This document shows, in pieces, positions 1 to 8,805 of a DNA stretch of 32,901 bases. The stretch spans positions 1 through 32,901 of the forward strand of contig JBCBSS010000085.1 of NCBI GenBank assembly GCA_039819065.1, read 5' to 3'. The stretch is from JBCBSS01 sp039819065. GTDB lineage: Bacteria; Bacteroidota; Bacteroidia; Cytophagales; Cyclobacteriaceae. The notes under the pieces were generated by a model. The model searched no databases, was not told the origin of the DNA, and was given only the letters and a program-made list of their open reading frames with translations. Each line of letters opens with the position of its first letter. The first letter of the stretch is position 1. The position numbers were made by a program, and so were the translations under genes.

Positions 1-20
1 ATGAGTTAATATATGATACC

Positions 21-1049
21 CTATTCCTGTGCAGCAATAGGTTCTTCTAAATCTTCACCTTTAATTTTGGCTCTTATCTTTCCTTCTAGTTCGTCCATTA
101 ATTCCGGGTTATCCTGTAGCAGCACTTTCACTGCATCCCTTCCCTGACCAAGCTTGTTGCCATCATAAGAGAACCAAGATCCTGCTTTTTTGATGATGTC
201 TAGTTCAACACCTAAATCCAGAATTTCACCCACTTTTGAAACACCTTCACCATACATGATATCAAATTCTACCACTTTGAAAGGAGGGGCGACTTTGTTT
301 TTTACCACTTTTACCCGTGTGCGGTTACCAGTAATCTCGTTGGCTGCTTCTTTGATTTGGCCTACTCTACGAATGTCAAGTCTTACAGATGAGTAGAATT
401 TCAAAGCGTTACCACCGGTTGTGGTTTCCGGGTTACCGAACATCACACCTATCTTTTCACGAAGCTGGTTAATGAAAATGCAAGAGCAACCCGTTTTGCT
501 AATGGTACCAGTAAGCTTTCTTAATGCTTGTGACATCAATCTTGCTTGAAGCCCCATTTTACTGTCACCCATTTCTCCTTCCAGCTCGCCTTTGGGTACA
601 AGAGCAGCTACGGAGTCAATCACAATGATATCAATAGCCCCAGACCTGATCAGATGCTCAGTTATTTCAAGTGCCTGCTCTCCATTATCTGGTTGAGAAA
701 TCAGCAGGTTCTCTGTATCTATTCCAAGCTTTTCTGCATAGATCTTATCAAAAGCGTGCTCCGCATCAATGAAAGCCGCCATGCCACCACTTTTCTGAGC
801 CTCAGCAATACAGTGCATCGAAAGCGTCGTCTTACCAGAAGATTCAGGCCCATATATTTCAATAATCCTTCCTCTTGGTATGCCTCCTATCCCCAGTGCG
901 ATGTCCAGTCCCAAAGAACCTGTAGATATGGCAGGTATGTCCAGGATCTTTTCATCACTCAACTTCATAATCGTACCTTTACCAAAGGTCTTCTCCAGTT
1001 TGTCAATCGTCAATTGCAGCGCTTTCAGCTTCTCTTTATTTTCGCTCAT
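21..1049 (-). CDS. recA: Recombinase RecA
   Basis: RecA forms ATP-dependent filaments on single-stranded DNA in the cytoplasm and drives homologous pairing and strand exchange; where a LexA-type repressor exists it also acts as co-protease. The 342-residue product has the usual RecA length. Seen directly: Walker A GPESSGKT at residues 67-74, the Walker B strand IIVID at about 141-145, and the DNA-binding L2 loop region with GNPETTTGGNALKF at about 205-218. The C-terminus is acidic, as is common in RecA. The ATG at 1049 gives the standard RecA N-terminus. It stands alone on the minus strand, and its divergent neighbour begins about 200 bp away. I saw no convincing promoter or operator in that gap. 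Identification is certain. Confidence 0.99.
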   Translation of the reverse strand: MSENKEKLKALQLTIDKLEKTFGKGTIMKLSDEKILDIPAISTGSLGLDIALGIGGIPRGRIIEIYGPESSGKTTLSMHCIAEAQKSGGMAAFIDAEHAFDKIYAEKLGIDTENLLISQPDNGEQALEITEHLIRSGAIDIIVIDSVAALVPKGELEGEMGDSKMGLQARLMSQALRKLTGTISKTGCSCIFINQLREKIGVMFGNPETTTGGNALKFYSSVRLDIRRVGQIKEAANEITGNRTRVKVVKNKVAPPFKVVEFDIMYGEGVSKVGEILDLGVELDIIKKAGSWFSYDGNKLGQGRDAVKVLLQDNPELMDELEGKIRAKIKGEDLEEPIAAQE

Positions 1050-1254
1050 TATGATGCAGGTTTGCTAAGTGAATAAAAAAGTGAAATTACAATTTCGGTA
1101 TCCAATTCACAACTGGTAAAAAGACAGGTCTCGGAATTTTGCTTTGAAAGTGAAAGTATTTAGAACTACAGGTCTTAAATTGCATTTACAGGGTGCTTTT
1201 CTTCCAACTATTGACGGTGCCCATTTATTTTTTGTGGTAAAGGTCTATTGAAAT

Positions 1255-2403
1255 ATGACTAACAAAACTTGGGGTCTTTTGGCCTTAATTATTGTGCTGT
1301 GCGTATCAAATTTGAAAGCACAACTCAATAACAGCTTTTTTGAAGACAGGTACCTGATCGAACCAGCTGATTCTAACAAACTATTCCTTGGATTGAATGT
1401 ACTCGGATTCAACAAGAATAACGAGTATTTCAATGATATTGCCGACGGTTTTACCCTCTTTGGTTACCAGTTCAGTCCCTACATCAGCTACCGACCCCTC
1501 AAAAATGTACGCATTGACGCAGGTGCCTACTTTCAAAAGGACTTTGGTAATGATGGTTTCACCGAAATAGCCCCGCTATTTACACTGAAGGTTGAATTTG
1601 ACCATCTGTCTTTGGTTTTTGGGAATTTGGAAAGTAGCCTGAATCACCGGTTAATAGAACCGCTGTACGACTTTGAACGGGTACTCAACGATCGCTTGGA
1701 AAATGGACTACAAGTCCTGATCAACCGGGATAACCTTTTCTTAGATGCATGGATAGACTGGGAGTTGATGATTACCAAAGGTGACCCCAACCAGGAAGAA
1801 GTATCAGGTGGGCTTTCACTGGTTTATGATCTTTATAAAAAAAACAACCTCACTATTCAGTTGCCATTCCAATTCGTTGCCTTTCACAGAGGTGGGCAAA
1901 TAGACAGTAATCCCGGTCCATTAGTTACCCTGACCAACTTTGCTTTGGGAGGAACGGTCAAACTCAAACGTCCCGGAAATGGCTTCGTTAAAGAAGTACG
2001 CTTCGACAATTACTATGTGTACTACAGAGACTTTTCCAGCGTTCTCTTACAACCATTTCTGGATGGGAATGGACTTTATTTCAACGTGAATATTCTGGGT
2101 AAAAAGGGAATAGAAATAATGGGAAGCTACTGGAGGGGCAATGAATTCATCTCTTTCCAAGGAGGACAGCTCTATCCATCCGTTTCTAGTACCTTCAAAA
2201 ATCCGGATGCAATAGAGCCTACAAGAGAGCTATTCATATTAAGATTCATGCATAATATTAAGGTGGCTGATAACCTTTATGTGTCTTCTAGAATAGAACC
2301 ATATTACGATTTCAGGAATGAGGTGGTAGAATTCTCCCACGGTTTGTATATTAATTATAGAACAGATTTTTATCTCTGGAAGAACCCTGGTAAACGCCGA
2401 TGA
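1255..2403 (+). CDS. Exported hypothetical protein, probably outer-membrane beta-barrel
   Basis: I do not recognise a named family. The 382-residue product begins with a signal peptide: a charged start, a hydrophobic stretch at residues 6-20, and a likely cleavage after SNLKA near residue 22. The rest has many alternating aromatic/hydrophobic strands (for example YYVYYRDF and GIEIMGSYWRG), few long helices and no cysteine-rich motifs. That pattern fits an outer-membrane barrel or a surface beta-protein. Its stop overlaps the ATG of the next gene by 4 bp (ATGA), so it is probably translationally coupled to the putative aminopeptidase and acts in the same envelope process. It could also be a periplasmic beta-protein. 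Substrate and function are unknown. Confidence 0.75.
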   Translation: MTNKTWGLLALIIVLCVSNLKAQLNNSFFEDRYLIEPADSNKLFLGLNVLGFNKNNEYFNDIADGFTLFGYQFSPYISYRPLKNVRIDAGAYFQKDFGNDGFTEIAPLFTLKVEFDHLSLVFGNLESSLNHRLIEPLYDFERVLNDRLENGLQVLINRDNLFLDAWIDWELMITKGDPNQEEVSGGLSLVYDLYKKNNLTIQLPFQFVAFHRGGQIDSNPGPLVTLTNFALGGTVKLKRPGNGFVKEVRFDNYYVYYRDFSSVLLQPFLDGNGLYFNVNILGKKGIEIMGSYWRGNEFISFQGGQLYPSVSSTFKNPDAIEPTRELFILRFMHNIKVADNLYVSSRIEPYYDFRNEVVEFSHGLYINYRTDFYLWKNPGKRR

Positions 2404-3428
2404 AAAGAAAAATCTTTCTAGGTATTCTAGCTGTCATACTGATCGCACTGGTATGGAATTACAAACTGGTTGATTATGGCTTGGCTCAAGCACGGGGGCA
2501 ACTCCACATCATTTGGAATGCACGTCCGGTAGAAGAGGTGCTCAATGACTCAACCGTAGCCGATTCTATCAAGTCCAAACTCTTGCTTATACAGGAGATA
2601 AGGCAATACGCTATTGACTCACTAGGCTTAAACGATACCGATAACTACACTACGCTTTTTGATCAAAAAGGTAAACCGGTACTTTGGGTCGTTACCGCAT
2701 CTGAGCCCTACGCATTGAAAGCAAAAAAGTGGGGTTTCCCTATCATCGGATCTTTTTCCTACAAAGGCTTTTTCAACAAAGAAAGGGCTATCAAAGAGAA
2801 GAATAAATTGACTGAAGAAGGCTGGGATACTGGAATAAGGACCGCAGGCGGTTGGTCTACACTGGGATGGTTTAAGGATCCCATATTGAGTAATATGTTG
2901 AGAAGGAGTGAAGGGGATTTGGCCAATTTGATTATTCATGAACTGACCCATGGAACTATTTTCGTCAAAGATCAGCTTGAATTTAATGAAAACCTGGCCA
3001 CTTTCATTGGAGATATGGGGGCGAGAAAATTCTTGCGACAGAAGTATGGATATAGCTCCAAAGAGTATACTAAGTATGATCAGGGCGAAACTGACGAGAA
3101 ACGTTTTATCAGATACATATTGAAAGGGGCGGATGCGCTTGATAGTCTGTATCAAACATTCGATGACTCAAACAGTATCGAATCGAAGAAACTAAAGAAG
3201 GAAGAATTGATCGATAAAATAGCCAATAGCTTAGATACAGTGTCTTTTTACAACACTTCACGCTATCAACGCGTATTTGAAAAACGTAAGCCAAACAATA
3301 CTTATTTTATGTCTTATATGCGTTACAGATCGAAACAAAGTGAACTTAAAAATCAGTTTGAAACAGAGTTCAATGGCAATCTGGGGGCATTTATAGATTT
3401 CATGAAGGAAAAATACCCTTTTCTCTAA
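2400..3428 (+). CDS. Putative zinc aminopeptidase (Aminopep, PF10023/COG4324-like)
   Basis: The 342-residue protein has an N-terminal hydrophobic segment (residues 4-20) that could be a membrane anchor or an uncleaved signal, so the catalytic part would face the periplasm. The zinc-peptidase motif HELTH lies at 180-184, and a downstream NENLA at about 196-200 supplies a plausible third zinc ligand (E197). This spacing is that of gluzincin-like predicted aminopeptidases (COG4324, PF10023), which have this length. The start overlaps the preceding exported protein by 4 bp, and a DUF3108 gene follows after 23 bp. The three genes look like one envelope-associated operon. The family assignment rests on motif and architecture recall; the peptide substrate is unknown. 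Confidence 0.82.
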   Translation: MKRKIFLGILAVILIALVWNYKLVDYGLAQARGQLHIIWNARPVEEVLNDSTVADSIKSKLLLIQEIRQYAIDSLGLNDTDNYTTLFDQKGKPVLWVVTASEPYALKAKKWGFPIIGSFSYKGFFNKERAIKEKNKLTEEGWDTGIRTAGGWSTLGWFKDPILSNMLRRSEGDLANLIIHELTHGTIFVKDQLEFNENLATFIGDMGARKFLRQKYGYSSKEYTKYDQGETDEKRFIRYILKGADALDSLYQTFDDSNSIESKKLKKEELIDKIANSLDTVSFYNTSRYQRVFEKRKPNNTYFMSYMRYRSKQSELKNQFETEFNGNLGAFIDFMKEKYPFL

Positions 3429-3451
3429 ACACTGAGAATGTTAAATTTGAA

Positions 3452-4264
3452 ATGTCTAAGTCACGTTTGACGATGAAGAAAGCAACCAACATAATTCTAA
3501 TAGCCATTGTGCTCACGGCTTTTAAATCTAGCGATAATCGCGAGTTACGATATGTTCAGAATACGAGTTTTCAGGCCGGAGAGGTAATAGAGTTCAGAGC
3601 CCACTACGGCTTTGTAAATGCCGCCGAGGCAAGAATGGAAATAAGTAGTGACATCCATTACGTAAACGGAAGGCCCTGCTATAAAATTGATGCCTATGCG
3701 AACTCCATAGGCATGTTCGATTTTTTCATGACTGTTAGGGATAACTGGGGTTCATATTTGGATACCGCTTCCATTATTCCTCAGAAATCATATAGGAAAT
3801 TAAGAGAAGGTAATTACAGAAAGCATGAGATCGTAGAATTCGATCATAACAAGGATACAGTTGTCGTTCAGACTTACCACTACAAGAAGAAATACTGGAA
3901 ACCCAAGCGGTTTTACGGTATACCTACCAATGCTCAGGATATCATCAGCGGCTACTATTTCTTGCGTACCATGGATTTCTCAGACTTCGAAGGTGGAGAA
4001 ATCTTCAATATTGATGCATTCTTTGAAGATAGAGTGTATTTCTTCAAAGTAAAATTCGTCAGGAGAGAGGTGCTGAAAACCAAAATAGGCAAATTGAATT
4101 CTCTCGTATTTAGGCCAATTATGCCCGATAATAAACTTTTTGACGGCGAAGATTCTATTGAAATATGGCTTTCCGATGACGAAAATAAAGTACCTCTTAA
4201 AATAAAGGCCAAAATGTTCATCGGTGCTGTGGAAGTAGATATCAAAAGCTACAAAAAAGGATAA
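3452..4264 (+). CDS. DUF3108 domain-containing exported protein
   Basis: The 270-residue product has an N-terminal hydrophobic stretch (ATNIILIAIVLTAF) after a basic start, which suggests a signal peptide. The body resembles DUF3108 proteins: a repeated beta-rich pattern beginning with FQAGEVIEFRAHYGFVNA, then KIDAYANSIGMFDFF, and a late DSIEIWLSDDENKVPLKI segment. These are periplasmic proteins of unknown function, common in Bacteroidota and Proteobacteria. An internal ATG at 3473 (MKKATN) gives a more typical signal-peptide start and may be the real one, making the protein 263 residues. It follows the putative aminopeptidase by 23 bp. No catalytic motif is visible. Confidence 0.82.
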   Translation: MSKSRLTMKKATNIILIAIVLTAFKSSDNRELRYVQNTSFQAGEVIEFRAHYGFVNAAEARMEISSDIHYVNGRPCYKIDAYANSIGMFDFFMTVRDNWGSYLDTASIIPQKSYRKLREGNYRKHEIVEFDHNKDTVVVQTYHYKKKYWKPKRFYGIPTNAQDIISGYYFLRTMDFSDFEGGEIFNIDAFFEDRVYFFKVKFVRREVLKTKIGKLNSLVFRPIMPDNKLFDGEDSIEIWLSDDENKVPLKIKAKMFIGAVEVDIKSYKKG

Positions 4265-4388
4265 TCTCATTATTCTTGAATATTGGCTACTTCACTTTTT
4301 TTTATGAACTAATTTCTACCTACTTTTAATTTCGTATTTCCAACACATTAACATTAATTTCGAAGCGCCAAAACGATAGCTTTAAAAA

Positions 4389-5078
4389 ATGGGAAGTAAA
4401 TCAAGCCAAAGGGTTCTAGTCGTTGATGACGAAGAATCTATACTCGAGTTACTCAAATACAATCTTGAAAAACAAGGGTACGATGTGAAGACATCTCCTG
4501 ACGGTACGACCGCCGTAGATATTGCCAAAAAATTCTTACCTGATCTGATTCTGCTAGATATAATGATGCCTAAACAGGACGGCGTAGAAACTTGCCGGCA
4601 AATGCGCGAAGTACCGGAGCTTCAGAATACCTTTATTATCTTTCTTACGGCTCGATCAGAAGAATACTCAGAGGTAGCTGCTTTCGACGTTGGTGCCGAT
4701 GATTACATAACGAAACCTATCAAGCCAAGAGCGCTAATGAGTCGCATTAGCGCTTTGTTCAGAAGGGAGTCCAAAAAACAAAGCCATACCAATCAAATTA
4801 CCATTGGCGATTTGGTTATTGATAGGTCTAGCTATACCATCAAGAAAGACGAAGAAGAAATCACACTTCCCAAGAAAGAATTCGAGTTGCTCTACTTCCT
4901 TGCACAGAACCCTAACAAAGTCTTCAGCAGAGACGACCTATTGCAGAATATCTGGGGGTCTGATGTATATGTATTGGCCCGTACTGTTGACGTACATATT
5001 AGAAAGGTGCGTGAGAAGATCGGAGGTGAATACATTACTACAGTAAAAGGTGTCGGCTACAAGTTTAGCCTCAACTAA
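4389..5078 (+). CDS. OmpR/PhoB-family response regulator
   Basis: This is a cytoplasmic two-component transcription factor of 229 residues. The receiver domain (about 8-125) shows the acidic pair at D13-D14, the phospho-acceptor D57 in LLDIMMP, T87 in FLTARS and the conserved K109 in DYITKP. A winged-helix DNA-binding domain follows (about 135-229), with LPKKEFELLYFL and TVDVHIRKVREKIG. A histidine kinase gene starts 14 bp downstream, so the pair is almost certainly cognate and co-transcribed. In Bacteroidota such a stand-alone pair is often called PhoB/PhoR or a general envelope-stress regulator. Neighbouring genes do not reveal the stimulus, so no symbol is given. Confidence 0.95.
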   Translation: MGSKSSQRVLVVDDEESILELLKYNLEKQGYDVKTSPDGTTAVDIAKKFLPDLILLDIMMPKQDGVETCRQMREVPELQNTFIIFLTARSEEYSEVAAFDVGADDYITKPIKPRALMSRISALFRRESKKQSHTNQITIGDLVIDRSSYTIKKDEEEITLPKKEFELLYFLAQNPNKVFSRDDLLQNIWGSDVYVLARTVDVHIRKVREKIGGEYITTVKGVGYKFSLN

Positions 5079-5092
5079 TCCTCAAAGAGAAA

Positions 5093-6148
5093 ATGATACT
5101 AGGATCAAGAGCCATAGCGCTCTTACCCTCAGTTTGTATTGCCATCATTACTACTGCCTTTCTGTCCCTTTTCCAGGGGATTTCAGAGGTAGCCTTGACA
5201 GTTACATGTCTCATCAGTTTTTCAGCCTCTTATTTGCTCATATTTATCATTCTGGAATTCCTGATATTCAGAGAAGTGAGTCGCATACAGGAATTACTGG
5301 AAAAGATGAGCCAGCAAGATATTAATCTTGATGCGTCCAAGAAAACCAATCCTTTGAGTCCTCTTAAAAGGATTGATGAGGACATATTCTCCTATGCAGC
5401 CATTAAGCAGGAAGAAATAGATAAACTAAAAAAGGTAGAAGCCTTTAGGCGAGAATTCATTGCTGATATATCACATGAGTTGAAAACGCCCATTTTCGCG
5501 GCTCAAGGTTTTGTTCATACATTGCTAGACGGTGCGGTAAAGGATAAGAATGTCAGAACTAAATTCTTGAAAAAAGCAGCAAAAAGTCTGGATGGGCTTG
5601 ATATGCTCGTACAGGACCTGCTGACGCTTTCGCACATGGAGACCGGAGAAATTAAAATGCACTTCGAGTATCTTGATATGCGGCAATTGGTACTTGAGAT
5701 ATTTGAGCAATTCGAAAATAAGGCTGAGAAGAAAGATATTATACTGAAGTTTGAAGAAAGCCTGCCTGATGATACCACAGTGTATGCAGATCGGCAAAGG
5801 ATCAGCCAGGTGCTGACTAACCTGATTTCAAACTCCATCAAATACACTAATGATGAGGGAGAGGTATTGATCAATTTCGAAGATACAGGCGATCAAATCA
5901 TTACTTTTGTTAAGGATAGGGGAGAAGGAATTCCTCAAGAACACTTACACCGTATTTTTGAAAGGTTTTATAGGGTTGATAAAAGCCGTTCCAGAGAAAA
6001 AGGAGGTACCGGGCTTGGCCTAGCCATTGTGAAGCACATTATGGAAAGGCATAAATCGGAGGTGCAAGTACAGAGTGCGATAGGTGAAGGTTCCATTTTC
6101 TCATTTGCGCTTCCGAAGGACAAAGCTACTATGCCTGTTATGGAATAG
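5093..6148 (+). CDS. Sensor histidine kinase, PhoR-like
   Basis: The 351-residue membrane kinase has two N-terminal transmembrane segments (about 8-28 and 36-60) separated by only a few residues, so there is almost no periplasmic sensor loop. The dimerisation/phospho-acceptor helix carries H128 in FIADISHELKTP. The ATPase domain shows an N box (NLISNSIKYT), a G1 box (DRGEGIP), an F-box region (RIFERFYRVDKSRS) and a G2 box (GGTGLGLAIV). It lies 14 bp after its response regulator. The missing extracytoplasmic domain suggests that it senses a membrane or cytoplasmic cue, or depends on a partner protein. PhoR-like naming is by architecture only. Confidence 0.95.
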   Translation: MILGSRAIALLPSVCIAIITTAFLSLFQGISEVALTVTCLISFSASYLLIFIILEFLIFREVSRIQELLEKMSQQDINLDASKKTNPLSPLKRIDEDIFSYAAIKQEEIDKLKKVEAFRREFIADISHELKTPIFAAQGFVHTLLDGAVKDKNVRTKFLKKAAKSLDGLDMLVQDLLTLSHMETGEIKMHFEYLDMRQLVLEIFEQFENKAEKKDIILKFEESLPDDTTVYADRQRISQVLTNLISNSIKYTNDEGEVLINFEDTGDQIITFVKDRGEGIPQEHLHRIFERFYRVDKSRSREKGGTGLGLAIVKHIMERHKSEVQVQSAIGEGSIFSFALPKDKATMPVME

Positions 6149-6204
6149 TTGTTTCAAGACAGTCCAGTGCTACTCATCATCTCCGAAAGGCTTACTTTTG
6201 CATC

Positions 6205-6915
6205 ATGAGCATACCCAAGATCAATGACTTCATCATTTTTGAAGATGACAACTACATTGTAATTAATAAACCACCCAACATTGCTACCCTTGAGGATCGA
6301 GAGCAAAGTTATAATATTCTATCGTTGGCAGTCACGTATCATCCTGATGCTCAAGTTTGCCACCGTCTTGATAAAGAAACCTCTGGTGCTCTTGCGATCG
6401 CCAAGCACCCTGAAGCCTATAAATCATTAGCGGTTCAATTTGAGAAACGACAAGTAAAGAAGCATTACCATGCGGTGGTGGAAGGAGTACACGATTTTCA
6501 GGAGCGAGTAGTTGATCTTAACATTCTCAAACTTTCTGGAGGCATAGTAAAGCTGGATAGGGAAGGTAAGGATGCCAAAACCGTATTTGATACGATCCAG
6601 GCATTTAAAGGATACACGCTTATCAACTGTCAACCGATAACTGGTAGGATGCATCAAATCAGAATACATCTTACTAACTTAAACGCACCTATCGTGGGTG
6701 ATGAAGTGTATGGAGGTAGCCCTTTTTATTTATCGAAGATCAAACCCAAGTATAAGCTCAAGAAATGGACTGAGGAGCTCCCCTTAATTCAACGTTTTGC
6801 TTTACATGCCAAGCAATTACGTTTTGAAAATTTGGATGGAACTGAAATCGTTGCGGATGCCGAATACCCAAAGGATTTCAGGGTGCTAGTAAAACAACTA
6901 GAAAAGAATAGTTAA
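6205..6915 (+). CDS. RluA-family pseudouridine synthase
   Basis: This cytoplasmic RNA-modifying enzyme isomerises specific uridines in rRNA or tRNA. The 236-residue protein is a catalytic RluA-type domain without an N-terminal S4 RNA-binding domain, which makes it shorter than RluC/RluD. The hallmark HRLDKETSG motif lies at residues 53-61 with the catalytic aspartate D56. The later GRMHQIRIHL and the P-V-GDEVYGG region match RluA motifs II and III. It starts 56 bp after the kinase. A TACTTTTG box at 6193-6200 sits 5 bp before the ATG, but I found no matching -33 element at the usual distance. The RNA position modified cannot be read from sequence. Confidence 0.93.
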   Translation: MSIPKINDFIIFEDDNYIVINKPPNIATLEDREQSYNILSLAVTYHPDAQVCHRLDKETSGALAIAKHPEAYKSLAVQFEKRQVKKHYHAVVEGVHDFQERVVDLNILKLSGGIVKLDREGKDAKTVFDTIQAFKGYTLINCQPITGRMHQIRIHLTNLNAPIVGDEVYGGSPFYLSKIKPKYKLKKWTEELPLIQRFALHAKQLRFENLDGTEIVADAEYPKDFRVLVKQLEKNS

Positions 6916-6973
6916 TACTGCCATACCATGAGAGAACGCCTTTTTCTGTCCTATCAATATTTTTTAGCTTGTA

Positions 6974-7021
6974 TTGCATTTGCAAATTAATCGGTCTATC
7001 TTTGTGACCCTTTTTGAAGGG
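6974..7021 (+). promoter_or_regulatory. rplM-rpsI-rpsB promoter and 5' hairpin
   Basis: A TTG (6974-6976), exactly 20 nt, then TATCTTTG (6997-7004) match the Bacteroidota sigma-ABfr promoter pattern TTG/TTTG-N19-21-TAnnTTTG. A transcript would begin near 7010. Its very 5' end would fold into CCCTT-TTTG-AAGGG (7008-7021). The untranslated leader before the L13 start would be about 50 nt. The promoter match is strong; a regulatory role for the hairpin is speculation. Confidence 0.75.
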
Positions 7022-7059
7022 TGCTATTTACTATAATAAATAAAACAAAGCATTTACGA

Positions 7060-7503
7060 GTGGACAGCTTAAGTTACAAAACTATTTCTTTGAACAAGGC
7101 CGGTGTCGAGAAAGAATGGTTTATCATCGACGCCGATTCTAAAGTTTTGGGCCGTTTAGCTAGCGAGGTAGCTAAAATTGTTAGAGGAAAGCACAAGCCA
7201 TCTTTTACTCCTCACGTTGATTGCGGTGATAATATCATCGTAATTAATGCGGATAAAGTCAAATTGACCGGTAAGAAATGGACTGACAAAGTATATATTT
7301 CGCATACAGGATACCCAGGAGGTCAAAAACAAAAGACCCCTTTACAGGTAAAAGAAAAGTCATCTACTATTCTTGTTGAACGCGCTGTTCGTGGTATGTT
7401 ACCAAGAAACAGACTAGGAAGACAGATATTCAAAAACTTATACGTCTATGAGGGTACTGAACACCCACACGAAGCGCAGAAACCTAAAGAAATCAAATTA
7501 TAA
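7060..7503 (+). CDS. rplM: 50S ribosomal protein L13
   Basis: L13 is an early-assembly protein of the large ribosomal subunit. The reading frame stays open from a GTG at 7021, but the GTG at 7060 is preferred. It gives a 147-residue protein starting (f)MDSLSYKT, the usual L13 length, whereas the upstream codon lies inside the predicted 5' hairpin of the transcript. Visible family signatures include WFIIDADSKVLGRLAS, the GDNIIVINADKVKLTGKK stretch and RAVRGMLPRNRLGRQ. It is the first gene of the L13-S9-S2 group, 3 bp before rpsI. A non-ATG start for such a highly expressed gene is slightly unusual. Confidence 0.97.
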   Translation: MDSLSYKTISLNKAGVEKEWFIIDADSKVLGRLASEVAKIVRGKHKPSFTPHVDCGDNIIVINADKVKLTGKKWTDKVYISHTGYPGGQKQKTPLQVKEKSSTILVERAVRGMLPRNRLGRQIFKNLYVYEGTEHPHEAQKPKEIKL

Positions 7504-7506
7504 TTA

Positions 7507-7893
7507 ATGGAAGTTGTAAATTCAGTAGGACGAAGAAAAACCTCTGTAGCCAGAATTTATCTGAAGCAAGGTAACGGAGACATCAAAATCAACGACAGGG
7601 ATTATCAAGAATATTTCCCTTCAGCTATTTTACAAACTATCGTGAAGCAGCCTTTAGACATAGTAGATTCTAACGGCGATTTCGATATCAATATTAACGT
7701 AGATGGTGGCGGCTTCAAAGGCCAGGCAGAAGCGATAAGATTGGCTATATCCAGAGCACTTTGTGAAGTTGATCCTGAAAATCGACCTCCATTGAAGAAA
7801 GAAGGCTTCTTAAGAAGAGATCCAAGAATGGTGGAAAGAAAGAAATACGGTAGAAGGAAAGCGAGAAGAAGATTCCAATTCAGTAAACGTTAA
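7507..7893 (+). CDS. rpsI: 30S ribosomal protein S9
   Basis: S9 is a small-subunit protein whose basic C-terminal tail reaches the P-site tRNA. The 128-residue product has the family's normal length, the N-terminal GRRKTSVARIYL signature, the GGGFKGQAEAIRLAISRAL helix region and the terminal KKYGRRKARRRFQFSKR tail ending in Lys-Arg. It follows rplM by 3 bp, as in most bacteria, so the two are co-transcribed and probably co-regulated. Confidence 0.98.
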   Translation: MEVVNSVGRRKTSVARIYLKQGNGDIKINDRDYQEYFPSAILQTIVKQPLDIVDSNGDFDININVDGGGFKGQAEAIRLAISRALCEVDPENRPPLKKEGFLRRDPRMVERKKYGRRKARRRFQFSKR

Positions 7894-7932
7894 TCTGGGC
7901 TACTCCCTTAATTGAAGAAAATCATTAATTGA

Positions 7933-8697
7933 ATGAGTAATACATTAGAATATAAAGATCTACTAGATGCAGGTGTTCACTTTGGACACCTTACTAGAAA
8001 GTGGAATCCTAAAATGGCTCCGTACATATTTATGGAGAAGAATGGGATACACATTATTGATCTCAATAAAACTTTAGTTTGCCTTGACGAAGCTTGTAAT
8101 GCGCTTACCAGCATCGTTAGATCGGGACGAAAAGTAATGTTCGTGGCCACTAAGAAACAAGCAAAAGCGATTGTAGAAGAAGAGGCTAAGAGATTAAACA
8201 TGCCTTTCGTGACTGAAAGATGGTTGGGAGGAATGCTTACAAACTTCTCTACGATCAGAAAATCACTTAAGAAAATGTCATCAATTGATAAGCTTATGAA
8301 AGATGAGGCTTATACAAACCTTGCTAAAAGGGAGAGATTGATGATCTCACGTGAGAAGGACAAATTAGAAAAGACCCTAGGTGGAATTTCTGATTTGACT
8401 CGAACTCCAGCCGCTTTGTTCGTGATTGATGTTAAGAAAGAGCACATTGCGGTTAACGAGGCGAGAAAGCTGAACATACCAGTGTTTGCATTGACTGATA
8501 CAAACTCTGATCCCGAGGGTGTTGATTATCCTGTCCCAGGTAATGACGATGCTTTCAAATCTATTGATATTATTACTAAAGCTGTTGCTAAAGCTATTCA
8601 GGAAGGTCTTGAAATAAGGAAGAAAGACAAGAGCGAAGCCGAACTGAAAAAGCAAGCAGACGAAAAGAAAGAAGCAGACAAGCAGGAAACAGCATAA
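7933..8697 (+). CDS. rpsB: 30S ribosomal protein S2
   Basis: S2 is a small-subunit surface protein needed for S1 binding and late assembly. At 254 residues it matches the family. Signatures seen: LLDAGVHFGHLTRKWNPKM near the N-terminus, the coiled-coil middle beginning near RLNMPFVTERWLGGMLTNF, and PVFALTDTNSDPEGVDYPVPGNDD. The C-terminus is a charged KKADE-rich tail. It lies 39 bp after rpsI. A terminator follows, separating it from tsf, although the two genes are functionally linked in many bacteria. Confidence 0.98.
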   Translation: MSNTLEYKDLLDAGVHFGHLTRKWNPKMAPYIFMEKNGIHIIDLNKTLVCLDEACNALTSIVRSGRKVMFVATKKQAKAIVEEEAKRLNMPFVTERWLGGMLTNFSTIRKSLKKMSSIDKLMKDEAYTNLAKRERLMISREKDKLEKTLGGISDLTRTPAALFVIDVKKEHIAVNEARKLNIPVFALTDTNSDPEGVDYPVPGNDDAFKSIDIITKAVAKAIQEGLEIRKKDKSEAELKKQADEKKEADKQETA

Positions 8698-8725
8698 AAG
8701 TATTTATATAATTTGATTTAGAAAG

Positions 8726-8765
8726 TTGAACATCGGTTTCCTACACTGATGTTCAATTTTTTTTT
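8726..8765 (+). terminator. Intrinsic terminator after rpsB
   Basis: TTGAACATC (8726-8734) pairs perfectly with GATGTTCAA (8748-8756); two or three further pairs inside the stem are possible. A run of nine T follows (8757-8765). It separates the L13-S9-S2 transcript from tsf. Confidence 0.9.
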
Positions 8766-8805
8766 GTAACAAGACTAAACTCATAAATTCCAAATTAATT
8801 TCGTT

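Noticed and set aside
546..1076. 176-codon open frame antisense to recA
   Set aside because: Its protein has no recognisable features and it lies fully opposite the certain recA gene.
1050..1254. Control elements between recA and the exported-protein gene
   Set aside because: I looked for promoter boxes and palindromes in both directions and found only weak, badly spaced matches, so nothing is annotated.
7021..7059. GTG at 7021 as the L13 start
   Set aside because: It lies in the predicted 5' hairpin and adds 13 residues not seen in L13; the GTG at 7060 gives the standard length.
8796..8803. TAATTTCG as tsf promoter
   Set aside because: It ends 2 bp before the ATG, mismatches the consensus, and no TTG lies 19-21 nt upstream; transcription would start inside the gene.
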